DNA from: Pseudomonas oryzicola
GTDB taxonomy: Bacteria; Pseudomonadota; Gammaproteobacteria; Pseudomonadales; Pseudomonadaceae
Assembly: GCF_014269185.2 (NCBI RefSeq)
Contig: NZ_JABWRZ020000002.1
Location: 1 to 64,000, forward strand
DNA: 64,000 nucleotides
Direction: 5' to 3'
The notes beneath the pieces were generated by a model. It ran no database searches. It had not been told where the DNA came from and saw nothing but the letters and a program-made list of their open reading frames with translations. A program made the position numbers and the translations under genes. Each line of letters starts with the position of its first letter. Within the stretch, counting starts at the first letter, position 1. Positions 43,058 through 53,585 of this stretch are shown here, piece after piece.

Positions 43058-44410
43058 CTATAAAGGCGTGACCTGTGCCGGCAACCTCATCAACAAGCGC
43101 AGCCCGCACTTGCCATTCTGCGCCCATAACGTCCCGCCCTGGCGCTGGATGGCACTGCGGGCGATGCTCAGCCCCAGGCCGAAGCCACCGTCCCCGGGCC
43201 GCGACCCGTCCAGCCGGGAAAACGGCGCAAAGATCCGTTCCAGGTCCTGTTCGGCCACTCCGCCGCCTTGATCCTCCAGCCACAGCTTCCAATAGTTGCC
43301 TTCACGCTGCCCTCCCAAGCGCACCACACCCTCGCCCGGCGAATGACGAATGGCGTTGCGCAACAGGTTCTCCAGCGCCTGGGCCAGGTGGTTGAGGTTG
43401 CCCTGCACCCAGCAGTCGGCCGGCACGTCACAACGCAGCCGCGCCAGCGACCAGCCGCTCTCGTAGCTGGCGTTTTCGGCCAGCAACTCCCACAAGGCTT
43501 GAACCTCGATCGGCTCCAGGTTCATCGGCGCCCGCTCGGCGTCCTGCCAGGCCAGTTGCAGGGTATCTTCGACCAATTGCTGCATGCAGCCCAGTTCCCG
43601 TGACAGGCGTTCCCGCAGGCGCGGCAGGTCGGTTTCACTCTCGCAGGCCACACGCAGCCGGCTGAGCGGCGTACGCATTTCGTGGGACAGGTCGCGCAGC
43701 AATTGCTGTTGCATGGCCACCGTACCCTGCAAGCGCTCGGCCATCTGGTCGAAGGCGCGGGCCAGTTCGCCCAGCTCGTCGTGCCGGGCAGTGGTGCGCG
43801 AGTCCAGGCGCGCCGACAGCTGGTCGGCGCGCCAGGCATTGGCCTGCTCGCGCAGCTGGTTCAATGGCACGATCAGCATGCGGTAAAGCCCTACGCACAA
43901 CAGCAGGGTAAACAGGCCGGGGATGATGCCGTTGGTAACGATGCGCCATAACAACCGGTACTGGCCAGGGTTGAAACGCTGCGGCAGTTCGATCACCAGC
44001 ATGCCTTGCTCCGGCGCCCCCGGAAATGGTATGCGCAGCCATGGCTGGCCCACAGTACGCTGACTCATCGGCCAGTCGACCCCGCGCAGGCGGGTCAAGT
44101 GCTGCATGACCTGCGGGTCGAGGCTGGCGCTGTCAAGCGGTCGCAGGTTGAGGTCGAACACACCCACCCAACCGCGTTCGCGCTGGCGCATCGCCGCCAC
44201 CCAGCGGTCCAGCCCTGCCCGCCCGCCGCTGCGCCAGGCCTGCTCGGCTTCGCTGGCATAGCCCTGCAACACCTGGCGCGCCGGCGCCGAAAGAAAGGCG
44301 TCCTGGGTTTCCATGTGCCGGCCCCAGGTGTAGCTGAGACCGATCATCAGCAGGCAGAAGCCCACCAGCAGAATCGCCAGCTTCCAGAACAACGAGTGGC
44401 GGTCGAGCAT
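43058..44410 (-). CDS. Sensor histidine kinase, PirS/PfeS-like
   Basis: The 450-aa inner-membrane kinase has two membrane helices (about 10-28 and 160-180) enclosing a periplasmic domain of about 130 residues, a HAMP domain (about 180-235), HisKA with RDLSHEMRTPLSRLRVACESE (catalytic His), and HATPase with NLLRNAIRHSPG, WLEDQGGGVAEQ and FGLGLSIARSAI. Its regulator precedes it by three bases. In P. aeruginosa the same locus (PA0929-0931, between gacS and cysM) holds pirR-pirS-pirA, with PirA the ferric-enterobactin receptor. Here no receptor gene is found. The signal may therefore differ. Confidence 0.82.
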   Translation of the reverse strand: MLDRHSLFWKLAILLVGFCLLMIGLSYTWGRHMETQDAFLSAPARQVLQGYASEAEQAWRSGGRAGLDRWVAAMRQRERGWVGVFDLNLRPLDSASLDPQVMQHLTRLRGVDWPMSQRTVGQPWLRIPFPGAPEQGMLVIELPQRFNPGQYRLLWRIVTNGIIPGLFTLLLCVGLYRMLIVPLNQLREQANAWRADQLSARLDSRTTARHDELGELARAFDQMAERLQGTVAMQQQLLRDLSHEMRTPLSRLRVACESETDLPRLRERLSRELGCMQQLVEDTLQLAWQDAERAPMNLEPIEVQALWELLAENASYESGWSLARLRCDVPADCWVQGNLNHLAQALENLLRNAIRHSPGEGVVRLGGQREGNYWKLWLEDQGGGVAEQDLERIFAPFSRLDGSRPGDGGFGLGLSIARSAIQRQGGTLWAQNGKCGLRLLMRLPAQVTPL

Positions 44411-44413
44411 GGC

Positions 44414-45133
44414 TCATTGCGCCTCGCTGGCGCTGAGCACGTAGCCCTTGCCCCACACGGTACGCACCTGCTGTGCGTGATAGCCGACAGCCTTGAGCTT
44501 GCGACGGATCTGGCTGACGTGCATGTCCAGGCTGCGGTCATGCCGGGAATACCCCCGCTGCAACACCTGCTGGTACAGGAACGGCTTGCTCAGTACCTCT
44601 TCGGGGTTGCGGTTGAGGATATCCAGCAAGCGGTATTCGCTGGGGGTGAGGCCGGCCAGGCGGCCATCCAGGCGTACGTCGCACAGCCCGTCGTCATAAT
44701 GCAGCCCGCCCGTGGCGGGCTGCGCCTGCGGGGCTCGGTGGCGACGCTCGAGGGCCACCCGGCGCAGGATCGCCTCGATGCGCACCCGCAATTCGGCCAT
44801 GCTGAACGGCTTGGGCAGGTAATCGTCGGCACCGCGCTGGAAACCGTTGATGCGGTCGGCCTCGGCACCCAGTGCCGACATCAGGATCACCGGCGTGGCG
44901 CTGCGTTTGCGCAACTGCGCCAGGGCATCCAGGCCGTTGAGCCCGGGCAGCAGGATGTCCATCAGCACCACATCGAAGGCGCGACACCCTGCCGTTTCCA
45001 GGCCCTCCAGGCCATTGCGGCACCAGGTTACCTGGTAACCGCCGCGCTGCAACTCTTCGTGCAGATAGGCACCCAGGACCGGGTCATCCTCGATGGCGAG
45101 GATATTGGAGTTGTGAACGGCTTCAGGATTCAT
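44414..45133 (-). CDS. OmpR-family response regulator, PirR-like
   Basis: The 239-aa protein has a receiver domain (about 10-125) with the phospho-acceptor Asp in DVVLMDILLPGLNG, the switch Thr/Ser and Lys in VILMSALGAEADRINGFQRGADDYLPKPFSM, and a winged-helix DNA-binding domain (about 150-235) with LTPSEYRLLDILNRNPEEVLSKPFLYQQVLQRGYSRHDRSLDMHVSQIRRKL. It is followed by its kinase. The start at 45133 (MNPEAVHNSNILAIEDD) was chosen because the frame upstream has only a TTG. The promoter lies in the 193 bases before gacS, shared in divergent orientation. Confidence 0.85.
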   Translation of the reverse strand: MNPEAVHNSNILAIEDDPVLGAYLHEELQRGGYQVTWCRNGLEGLETAGCRAFDVVLMDILLPGLNGLDALAQLRKRSATPVILMSALGAEADRINGFQRGADDYLPKPFSMAELRVRIEAILRRVALERRHRAPQAQPATGGLHYDDGLCDVRLDGRLAGLTPSEYRLLDILNRNPEEVLSKPFLYQQVLQRGYSRHDRSLDMHVSQIRRKLKAVGYHAQQVRTVWGKGYVLSASEAQ

Positions 45134-45326
45134 TGGCAACTGTCATGCATTCTCAATTGTGCAATTATTGGGCATCCTGCGCCTGCCGGGCAACCGCCCC
45201 GCGACCAATGCGCCACAACCGGTGCAAAACACGTACTAAACAGGTGCAATAGCACGGCGGGCGGAGTAACTTCCCGCCTTGGCCGTCCTCGCTTGACGGC
45301 GTCCAGGCACATGACAGGAGGCGAGT

Positions 45327-48083
45327 GTGCTCGATCGCTTGGGAATTCGCAGCCGGGTCCTGCTGCTGGCCTTGTTGCCAGCCGGCCTGATGGCCCTGGT
45401 GCTGGGCAGTTACTTCACCTGGCTGCAGCAAAATGACCTGCGCACCCAGTTGCTGCAACGCGGCAAGATGATTGCCGAACAGCTGGCACCGCTAGCCGCG
45501 CCAGCCATGGCCAGGCTGGCCCCGGCGCAACTGGAGCGCATTGCCGCGCAAACCCTGGAGCAGGCCGATGTGCGCGCCGTCACCTTCCTGGCCCCGGACC
45601 GCACCCGCCTGGCCCACGCCGGCCCGAGCATGCTCAACCAGCCGCCGAGCGGCGGCACCGGCATGCAGTTGCTGCAGCGCAGCGGCAATGACGCCACGCG
45701 CTACCTGATGCCAGTGTTTGGCCACCACCGCGACCTGGCCACCGATGCCGTGCCGGCCGAAGCCGAACGCCTGCTGGGCTGGGTCGAGATCGAACTGTCC
45801 CACGACGGCACGCTGCTGCGTGGCTACCGCAACCTGTTCACCAGCCTGTTGCTGATCCTCGCCTGCCTGGTGCTCAGCGGCTTGCTGGCCCTGCGCATGA
45901 GCCGCACCATCAACGACCCCATCGAGCGTATCAAGCACGTAGTCAACCAGCTCAAGGACGGCCATCTGGAAGAGCGCCTGCCGGCCCTGGGCAGCCATGA
46001 GCTGGACGAACTGGCACGCGGTATCAACCGCATGGCCGAGACCCTGCACAACGCCCACGAAGAACTGCAGCACAGCATCGACCAGGCGACCGAGGACGTG
46101 CGGCAGAACCTCGAAACCATCGAGATCCAGAACATCGAGCTGGACATGGCGCGCAAGGAAGCCCTGGAGGCCAGCCGCATCAAGTCGGAATTCCTGGCCA
46201 ACATGAGCCATGAAATCCGCACCCCGCTCAACGGCATCCTCGGTTTTACCCACCTGCTGCAGAAAAGCGAGCTGACACCGCGCCAGCTGGACTACCTGAG
46301 CACCATCGAGAAGTCCGCCGACAACCTGCTGGGGATCATCAACGAGATCCTCGACTTCTCCAAGATCGAGGCCGGCAAGCTGGTGCTCGACAGCATTCCG
46401 TTCAACCTGCGCGACCTGATCCAGGACACCCTGACCATCCTCGCCCCGGCCGCCCATGCCAAGCAGCTGGAGCTGCTCAGCCTGATCTACCGCGACACGC
46501 CATCGTCGCTGATCGGCGACCCGCTGCGGCTCAAGCAGATCCTCACCAACCTGGTCAGCAACGCCATCAAGTTCACCCGCGAAGGCACCATCGTCGTGCG
46601 CGCCATGCTCGATGACGAGCATGAAGACAGCGCGCAGTTGCGCATCAGTGTGCAGGACACCGGTATCGGCCTGTCGCCCCAGGATGTGCGCACGCTGTTC
46701 CAGGCGTTCAGCCAGGCCGACAACTCGCTGGCGCGCCAGCCCGGCGGCACCGGCCTGGGCCTGGTGATTTCCAAGCGCCTGATCGAGCAGATGGGCGGCG
46801 AAATCGGCGTTGACAGTACCCCAGGCGAGGGATCGCAGTTCTGGATCAGCCTCAACCTGCCCAAGGCCCACGACGATCTCCAGGAGCAGCCATTGCAACC
46901 GCTGCTGGGCCGCCGCGCGGCCATTGTCGATGGCCACGAACTGGCCCGCCAGGCGCTGGAACATCAACTGGAAGACTGCGGCCTCAGCGTCAGCCTGTTC
47001 AGCTCCTACGACCAGTTGCTGCAGGGCGTGCAGGCCGCCAGCCAGGCCGGCCAGCCGTTCGAGTTCGCCGTGCTCGGGGCCAACCTGGGCAACCTGTCGC
47101 CCGCACAACTGGGCCATTACCACCAGCAGCTGGAACGTTACCATTGCCAGTGCGTGGTGCTGTGCCCGACTACCGAGCAGGCGCTGTACCATCCCTACCT
47201 GCCCAATGGGCATGGCCAGCTGCTGTCCAAGCCGACCTGCACACGCAAGCTCCGGCGCCTGTTGCTGGAGCTGGTACAACCGCGCCGCCCGCATGGCGAG
47301 GCAAACAGCGTCAACGGTCAGCGCCAGCCGAAGATCCTCTGTGTCGACGACAATCCGGCCAACCTGCTTCTGGTGCAGACCCTGCTCGAAGACCTGGGGG
47401 CCGAGGTGCTGGCCGTCGACAACGGCTACGCCGCGGTGCAGGCGGTGCAGAGCGAACCCTTCGACCTGGTGCTGATGGACGTGCAGATGCCCGGCATGGA
47501 CGGTCGCGCCTGCACTGAGCAGATCCGCCTGTGGGAAAACACCCAAAGCGGCAACCCGCTACCGATCATCGCCCTCACCGCCCACGCCATGGCCAACGAG
47601 AAACGCGCGTTGCTGCACGGCGGGATGGACGACTACCTGACCAAACCGATCAGCGAACGGCAGCTCGCCCAAGTGGTGATGAAATGGACCGGGCTGAGCC
47701 TGGGCGCACCACGGCAGGAGCGCCTGGCCGAACAACTGGCCGACGGCGACGAACTGCAGGTGCTCGACCCCGAGGAAGGCCTGCGCCTGGCGGCCGGCAA
47801 GGCGGACCTGGCGGCAGACATGCTGAGCATGCTGCTGGCCTCGCTGGACACCGACCGCGAAGCCATACGTGCCGCCCGCGAGGCCGACGACCGCACCACG
47901 CTGATCGAACAGGTGCACCGCCTGAACGGCGCCTCGCGCTATTGCGGGGTACCGCAGCTGCGGGCCGCCTGCCAGCGCAGCGAAACCCTGCTCAAGCAGG
48001 AGCACCCGCAGGCGCAGCAGGCACTGGATGAGCTGGATGCGGCAATCAACCGTCTGGCCGCCCAAGCCAGATTGAGCGCCTGA
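45327..48083 (+). CDS. gacS: Global regulator sensor kinase GacS
   Basis: GacS is the kinase of the GacS/GacA system that drives small RNAs RsmX/Y/Z and thereby secondary metabolism, biofilm and secretion in Pseudomonas. The 918-aa tripartite hybrid has two membrane helices around a periplasmic domain (about 38-165), HAMP (about 190-240), HisKA with SEFLANMSHEIRTPLNG (His295), HATPase with LVSNAIKFTREG and GTGLGLVISKRLIEQMGG, a receiver with LVLMDVQMPGMDG (Asp718) and a C-terminal Hpt domain with His864 in EQVHRLNGASRYC. It starts with GTG at 45327 behind a strong AGGAGG (45315-45320). The position beside cysM-rlmD-relA is conserved. Confidence 0.97.
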   Translation: MLDRLGIRSRVLLLALLPAGLMALVLGSYFTWLQQNDLRTQLLQRGKMIAEQLAPLAAPAMARLAPAQLERIAAQTLEQADVRAVTFLAPDRTRLAHAGPSMLNQPPSGGTGMQLLQRSGNDATRYLMPVFGHHRDLATDAVPAEAERLLGWVEIELSHDGTLLRGYRNLFTSLLLILACLVLSGLLALRMSRTINDPIERIKHVVNQLKDGHLEERLPALGSHELDELARGINRMAETLHNAHEELQHSIDQATEDVRQNLETIEIQNIELDMARKEALEASRIKSEFLANMSHEIRTPLNGILGFTHLLQKSELTPRQLDYLSTIEKSADNLLGIINEILDFSKIEAGKLVLDSIPFNLRDLIQDTLTILAPAAHAKQLELLSLIYRDTPSSLIGDPLRLKQILTNLVSNAIKFTREGTIVVRAMLDDEHEDSAQLRISVQDTGIGLSPQDVRTLFQAFSQADNSLARQPGGTGLGLVISKRLIEQMGGEIGVDSTPGEGSQFWISLNLPKAHDDLQEQPLQPLLGRRAAIVDGHELARQALEHQLEDCGLSVSLFSSYDQLLQGVQAASQAGQPFEFAVLGANLGNLSPAQLGHYHQQLERYHCQCVVLCPTTEQALYHPYLPNGHGQLLSKPTCTRKLRRLLLELVQPRRPHGEANSVNGQRQPKILCVDDNPANLLLVQTLLEDLGAEVLAVDNGYAAVQAVQSEPFDLVLMDVQMPGMDGRACTEQIRLWENTQSGNPLPIIALTAHAMANEKRALLHGGMDDYLTKPISERQLAQVVMKWTGLSLGAPRQERLAEQLADGDELQVLDPEEGLRLAAGKADLAADMLSMLLASLDTDREAIRAAREADDRTTLIEQVHRLNGASRYCGVPQLRAACQRSETLLKQEHPQAQQALDELDAAINRLAAQARLSA

Positions 48084-48147
48084 CCTTGCCGGCCCTGTCG
48101 TCGGCAAGCCAGCTGCCATAGACACTACGCTGGGCTTCAGGCCACAG

Positions 48148-48187
48148 TGGTCGTGGTGAGAGCCGGCTTGCGGCGATAGGGCCCACC
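48148..48187. repeat. Degenerate REP-like sequence
   Basis: GTGGTGAGAGCCGGCTTGCG followed by GCGATAGGGCCCACC resembles a decayed REP of the P. putida type between gacS and ldhA. The hairpin half is incomplete. Confidence 0.45.
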
Positions 48188-48250
48188 CAGGTCAACATCC
48201 CTTTCAGCCCGCTGGCTACAATCCCCAGATCACTGCAAAGGAAGCCCACC

Positions 48251-49240
48251 ATGCGCGCCCTGTTGTTCAGCAGCCAGCATTACGACCAGGAAAGCTTCAC
48301 CCGGGCCGCCCACGGCACCACCCTCGACCTGCATTTCCAGCCCGCCCGCCTGACCCTCGACACTGCCGCCCTGGCCGATGGCTACGAGGTGGTCTGCGCC
48401 TTCATCAACGACGAACTCGACGCCCCGGTGCTGCAGCGCCTGGCCGCCGGCGGCACGCGCCTGATCGCCTTGCGCTCGGCCGGCTACAACCATGTCGACC
48501 TGGCCAGCGCCCAGCGCCTGGGCCTGAGCGTGGTGCGGGTGCCTGCCTATTCGCCGCATGCCGTGGCGGAACACGCCGTCGCGCTGATCCTGGCCCTCAA
48601 CCGCCGCCTGCATCGGGCCTACAACCGTACCCGCGAAGGTGATTTCACCTTGCATGGGCTGACCGGCTTCGACCTGCACGGCAAGACCGTCGGCGTGGTC
48701 GGTACCGGCCAGATCGGCGCCGCGTTCGCCCGCATCATGGCCGGTTTCGGCTGCCAGCTGCTGGCCTACGATCCCCACTCCAGCCCGGAGCTGCTGGCCC
48801 TGGGCGCGCGCTACCTGCCGTTGCCCGAACTGCTGCGCGAAGCCCGTATCATCAGCCTGCACTGCCCGCTGAACGAGCACACTCGCCACCTCATCAATGC
48901 GCAAAGCCTGGCCCAGCTGCAACCCGGGGCCATGCTGATCAACACCGGCCGCGGCGCGCTGGTCGATACCCCGGCGCTGATCGACGCGCTGAAAAGCGGC
49001 CAGCTCGGCTACCTGGGCCTGGACGTTTATGAGGAAGAGGCCCAGCTGTTCTTCGAGGACCGTTCCGACCAGCCGCTGCAGGACGACGTACTGGCCCGCC
49101 TGCTGACCTTCCCCAATGTGATCGTCACTGCCCACCAGGCCTTCCTCACCCGTGAGGCACTGGATGCCATCGCTGCGACCACGCTGGACAACATCAACCG
49201 CTGGGCGGCAGGCAAACCACAGAATCTGGTGATGGGTTAG
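48251..49240 (+). CDS. ldhA: D-lactate dehydrogenase / 2-hydroxyacid dehydrogenase LdhA
   Basis: The 329-aa cytoplasmic NAD-dependent enzyme reduces pyruvate to D-lactate. It has LRSAGYNHVDLASAQRLGLSVVRVPAYSPHAVAEHAV, the nucleotide-binding GKTVGVVGTGQIGAAFARIM, the catalytic Arg in LRSAGY, the INTGRGALVDTPALIDALKSG segment and the catalytic His in VIVTAHQAFLTREAL. The DVYEEEAQLFFEDRS part is typical of fermentative LdhA. The start has AAAGGA nearby. It is probably the first gene of a unit with the next two, which follow within 31 bases and by overlap. Confidence 0.92.
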   Translation: MRALLFSSQHYDQESFTRAAHGTTLDLHFQPARLTLDTAALADGYEVVCAFINDELDAPVLQRLAAGGTRLIALRSAGYNHVDLASAQRLGLSVVRVPAYSPHAVAEHAVALILALNRRLHRAYNRTREGDFTLHGLTGFDLHGKTVGVVGTGQIGAAFARIMAGFGCQLLAYDPHSSPELLALGARYLPLPELLREARIISLHCPLNEHTRHLINAQSLAQLQPGAMLINTGRGALVDTPALIDALKSGQLGYLGLDVYEEEAQLFFEDRSDQPLQDDVLARLLTFPNVIVTAHQAFLTREALDAIAATTLDNINRWAAGKPQNLVMG

Positions 49241-49271
49241 TGCTAGGATACGCGGCATTTCTGGAGGACCC

Positions 49272-49709
49272 ATGGTCGAGCACGATTTTCGCTACACCCT
49301 TTTCAACCCGCAACACACCTTGATCGAGTGCCGCGCGCTGGTGCCGGGCCGTTACCAGGTCACCGGCAACGGCGGCTCGATGCACAAAGGCGATACCCTG
49401 CTGGTAACCCTCAAGGGCAGCAAGGATCTGTCCATGCGCCTGACCGTGGAGAGCGTGCGCCACCTGATCAACCCACGCGGCCAGTGGGTTGCCGTCGCCA
49501 GTGGCCCAGTATTCAACGAGCTGGAAATCCTTGCCTGGCAGGTGGCATGCGACAGCTGCACCGCCGTGCTGGATTTCGAATTTGCCGTGGACGCCAAGCT
49601 GGGCAAGAAAGCCCGCCAGCCCGCCGCCAGCGCGCGCATCGCCGAGCTGGGCTGGGCCAGCCGTGGCGAAAAACACCTGTGCCCGCGTTGTCAGGAGAGC
49701 GCCGAGTGA
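49272..49709 (+). CDS. Conserved hypothetical protein with CxxC pairs, 145 aa
   Basis: The protein has beta-rich sequences (FRYTLFNPQHTLIECRALVPGRYQVTGNGGSMHKGDTLLVTL) resembling a small barrel, then two Cys pairs, CDSC (about residue 97) and CPRC (about residue 139), which could form a zinc ribbon. The function is unknown; it appears to be a Pseudomonas-specific family. GGAGG precedes the ATG. The stop overlaps the GTG start of the META lipoprotein gene, so the two are translationally coupled and both follow ldhA. Confidence 0.8.
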   Translation: MVEHDFRYTLFNPQHTLIECRALVPGRYQVTGNGGSMHKGDTLLVTLKGSKDLSMRLTVESVRHLINPRGQWVAVASGPVFNELEILAWQVACDSCTAVLDFEFAVDAKLGKKARQPAASARIAELGWASRGEKHLCPRCQESAE

Positions 49710-50110
49710 AGAATCTGCTGACCGGCGCGCTGATTGCCACCGGCCTGCTGGGCTGCGCCGCTGAACCTGCCAAGCTGCAGCAGGAGCGCAGCTATGTACT
49801 GGAGTGGATTGGCGAACGACCGCTGATCGATTACAGCCACCTGACCCTGACCCTGGCCAACGATGGCCGTGCCTATGGCAACGCAGGTTGCAACCATTGG
49901 TTTGCGCCATACACGCTGGAAGGCGAGCACCTGAGCTTCGGCAAGGTCGGCAAGACCCGCAAGCTGTGCGCGCCGGCATTGATGGAGCAGGAAAAACGCT
50001 TCTTGCAGGCGCTGGAAACCGTGCAACGCTGGGACGTGTCGCCGATCGAGCAGATGCGCTTCTGGCCAGCCGAGGGCAAGCCGCTACGCTTCTGGCCTGA
50101 AGAAGGCTGA
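49706..50110 (+). CDS. META domain lipoprotein (HslJ-like)
   Basis: The 134-aa protein starts with GTG at 49706 inside the previous stop (GTGA). It has a lipoprotein signal (KNLLTGALIATGLLGCAAE, lipobox LLGC) and a META/HslJ domain with LTLTLANDGRAYGNAGCNHWFAPYTLEGEHLSFGKVGKTRKLCAPALMEQEKRFLQAL. HslJ-type proteins are linked to heat shock and novobiocin resistance; the exact role is unknown. The reading frame is open upstream in the preceding gene, so the overlap decides the start. Confidence 0.85.
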   Translation: MKNLLTGALIATGLLGCAAEPAKLQQERSYVLEWIGERPLIDYSHLTLTLANDGRAYGNAGCNHWFAPYTLEGEHLSFGKVGKTRKLCAPALMEQEKRFLQALETVQRWDVSPIEQMRFWPAEGKPLRFWPEEG

Positions 50111-50118
50111 GGACGGTC

Positions 50119-50135
50119 GGGCCGCTTTGCGGCCC
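50119..50135. terminator. Hairpin between convergent META and thioredoxin-like genes
   Basis: GGGCCGC (50119-50125) pairs with GCGGCCC (50129-50135) around TTT. There is no T run; a short terminator or mRNA end stabiliser for both genes. Confidence 0.55.
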
Positions 50136-50142
50136 AATTGCA

Positions 50143-50607
50143 TCAGGCGCCTTTCAGGGCCTTGATCCTGGCCTGCAGCCCTTCAAGAGTCTGCTCGCCC
50201 ATCAACTGCTCGCGCACCTTGCCCTTGTCATCGATGATGTAGGTGACCGGCAGCGCCTCGCTGCGCGGCAGGTCATAGCGCTCGGCCGGGTCCTGGGCCA
50301 GCACGGTGAAATTGATGCCCAGGGTGTCGGCGGCCTGCTTCAGGTCCTGCCCCTGCAAGCCATCGAAGTTCACCCCCACCACCTTGATGCCGTCGCCCGC
50401 CCATTGCTTGGCCGCAGCGTTCAGTTGAGGGATTTCGGTACGGCACGGCCCGCACCATTCGGCCCAGTAGTTGAGCACCAGCCAGTGCCCGTCGATCTGT
50501 TCGGCCTTAACCGTATTACCGTGTTGGTCCACGCCATAATCGGCACCGCAACCACCGAGCAACAGGCTCGCGGTGATGGCCAGTACTGCTGCCAGACGCC
50601 TTGCCAT
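50143..50607 (-). CDS. TlpA-like thioredoxin-family lipoprotein
   Basis: The 154-aa protein has a lipoprotein signal (MARRLAAVLAITASLLLGGCG) and a thioredoxin fold with the WAEWCGPCRTEIPQLN active site (CGPC) and the cis-Pro in LPVTYIIDDKGKV. It would reduce or exchange disulfides in the periplasm while tethered to a membrane, as TlpA/ResA proteins do in cytochrome maturation or for secreted proteins. It is divergent from arsC with 85 bases between. Confidence 0.9.
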   Translation of the reverse strand: MARRLAAVLAITASLLLGGCGADYGVDQHGNTVKAEQIDGHWLVLNYWAEWCGPCRTEIPQLNAAAKQWAGDGIKVVGVNFDGLQGQDLKQAADTLGINFTVLAQDPAERYDLPRSEALPVTYIIDDKGKVREQLMGEQTLEGLQARIKALKGA

Positions 50608-50692
50608 GGGTCAATCCTTCTCGAGTTTTCAAGCAAATGTGTCAGTCGCTGCGGTTAGAATAGCCGCCACACCCTGCTGGATGCGACCCGAC

Positions 50693-52054
<1,362 letters not shown>

Positions 52055-52058
52055 TCAT

Positions 52059-52077
52059 GGGGCCGCTTTGCGGCCCC
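52059..52077. terminator. Hairpin at the convergent end of the wrbA unit and the glycosylase gene
   Basis: GGGGCCGC (52059-52066) pairs with GCGGCCCC (52070-52077) around TTT. No T run follows; it resembles the hairpin at 50119-50135. Confidence 0.55.
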
Positions 52078-52084
52078 GGAAACC

Positions 52085-52756
52085 TCAATGGTTGACGGTA
52101 TGCGCCAGCATCACCGACAACTGGCACAGCGGCCGCCCACTCTCGGCATGCCACTGGTTGAACGCCTGCTGCACCAGGGCCAGGTCACGCTGGCTGGTCG
52201 GCGGCTTGTCGATCACCTTCTGCGCAATCAATGCCGCCGCCATGTCATCGGTAGGGATGAAGGTATCCTTGCCGACCATGCGCAGGAAGCGCGGTGCCGA
52301 CAACCCGCCCAGCTGGTTGCCGTGCTTGGCCAGGTACTTCCACAACCCGACGATATCGGTCACCGGCCAGGCGGCGATGAACGCGCCAAAGCTGCCGTGC
52401 GCCTTCGCGATATCCAGCACCATCTGTGCATTGCGCGGCACGCTCTTGAGCTTGCCCAGGTGGCGAATGATGCGCTCGTCATGCATCAGCCGCTCCAGGT
52501 GTTCGGCACCCATCAGTACCACCTTCTCCGGGTCGAAGCCGAAGAACACCTGCTCGAATGCCGGCCACTTGGCATCCACCAGGCTGTGCTTGAGCCCGGC
52601 GCGGAACACGCGCAGGGCCAGGGTCGACAGGTAGCGGTCGTCGCTGATGTCGCGCAGTTGCGCCGGCGTGCGCGGCTGCGGCAGGAAGGCCTCCAGGGCC
52701 TGGGCCGAGCCGAAGCGGTTCAGGCAGTACTCATGCAGCCATTGGTAATCGCGCAT
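52085..52756 (-). CDS. DNA-3-methyladenine glycosylase I family protein
   Basis: The 223-aa protein resembles the Tag-type glycosylases that remove 3-methyladenine from DNA: MRDYQWLHEYCLNRFGSAQALEAFLP, LSTLALRVFRAGLKHSLVDAKWPAFEQVFFGFDPEKVV and FRNAQ-like residues before the helical core. It lacks the Cys/His zinc set of classical Tag at the ends, as far as can be seen, so it belongs to a divergent branch. It follows ttcA by four bases on the same strand and is co-transcribed with it. Confidence 0.8.
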   Translation of the reverse strand: MRDYQWLHEYCLNRFGSAQALEAFLPQPRTPAQLRDISDDRYLSTLALRVFRAGLKHSLVDAKWPAFEQVFFGFDPEKVVLMGAEHLERLMHDERIIRHLGKLKSVPRNAQMVLDIAKAHGSFGAFIAAWPVTDIVGLWKYLAKHGNQLGGLSAPRFLRMVGKDTFIPTDDMAAALIAQKVIDKPPTSQRDLALVQQAFNQWHAESGRPLCQLSVMLAHTVNH

Positions 52757-52760
52757 GGGC

Positions 52761-53585
52761 TCAGATATTCAGCACGTCAAGGAAACGCGGCGTGGCGTTT
52801 TCGTCGATTTTCAGGCTGGTGAAGTCGAACAGGTTGCGGTCGGCCAGTTGTGACGGGGCCACGTTCTGCAGGGCACGGAAGATGCTCTCGGTACGGCCCG
52901 GGTGCTTGCGCTCCCACTCCACCAGCATGTCCTTGACCACCTGGCGTTGCAGGTTTTCCTGCGAGCCGCACAGGTTGCACGGGATGATCGGGAATTCCTT
53001 CATGTCCGAATAGGCCTGGATATCCTTCTCGCTGCAGTAGGCCAGCGGGCGGATCACCACGTTGCGGCCATCGTCGGCACGCAGCTTCGGCGGCATGCCC
53101 TTGAGCGCGCCGTTGAAGAACATGTTGAGGAAGAAGGTTTCGACGATGTCGTCGCGGTGGTGCCCCAGCGCCATCTTGGTCGCGCCGATTTCGTCGGCGA
53201 AGGTGTACAGGGTGCCACGGCGCAGGCGCGAGCACAGCGAGCAGGTGGTCTTGCCTTCGGGTACCAGCTCCTTGACCACCGAGTAGGTGTCCTTCTCGAC
53301 GATGTGGTACTCGACACCCAGCTCCTTGAGGTAGGCCGGCAGCACATGCTCGGGGAAGCCCGGCTGCTTCTGGTCCATGTTCACCGCGACGATCTCGAAC
53401 TTGATCGGTGCCACCTTCTGCAGGTGCAACAGAACGTCGAGCATGGTGTAGCTGTCCTTGCCGCCGGACAGGCAGACCATGACCTTGTCGCCATCCTCGA
53501 TCATGTTGTAGTCGGTGATGGCTTCGCCGGCGAGACGACGCAGGCGTTTTTGCAGTTTGTTCTGGTTGACCGAGAGGGTGCCCAT
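52761..53585 (-). CDS. ttcA: tRNA 2-thiocytidine biosynthesis protein TtcA
   Basis: TtcA thiolates cytidine 32 in certain tRNAs using ATP and an iron-sulfur cluster. The 274-aa protein has the PP-loop [18 protein letters not shown] and the two Cys pairs CSLCSR and CNLCGS, which hold the cluster. [27 protein letters not shown] is also typical. The start at 53585 ([22 protein letters not shown]) matches the family, not the more upstream in-frame start at 53612. The glycosylase gene follows directly. Confidence 0.95.
   Translation of the reverse strand: MGTLSVNQNKLQKRLRRLAGEAITDYNMIEDGDKVMVCLSGGKDSYTMLDVLLHLQKVAPIKFEIVAVNMDQKQPGFPEHVLPAYLKELGVEYHIVEKDTYSVVKELVPEGKTTCSLCSRLRRGTLYTFADEIGATKMALGHHRDDIVETFFLNMFFNGALKGMPPKLRADDGRNVVIRPLAYCSEKDIQAYSDMKEFPIIPCNLCGSQENLQRQVVKDMLVEWERKHPGRTESIFRALQNVAPSQLADRNLFDFTSLKIDENATPRFLDVLNI

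Noticed and set aside
45256..45278. Hairpin GGCGGG-N11-CCCGCC between the response regulator gene and gacS
   Set aside because: The stem is only six base pairs with a long loop and no T run. It could be a leader hairpin but nothing supports a function.
45492..47546. A 684-codon open frame antisense to gacS
   Set aside because: Same reason; it lacks a ribosome site and its composition mirrors the GacS codons.
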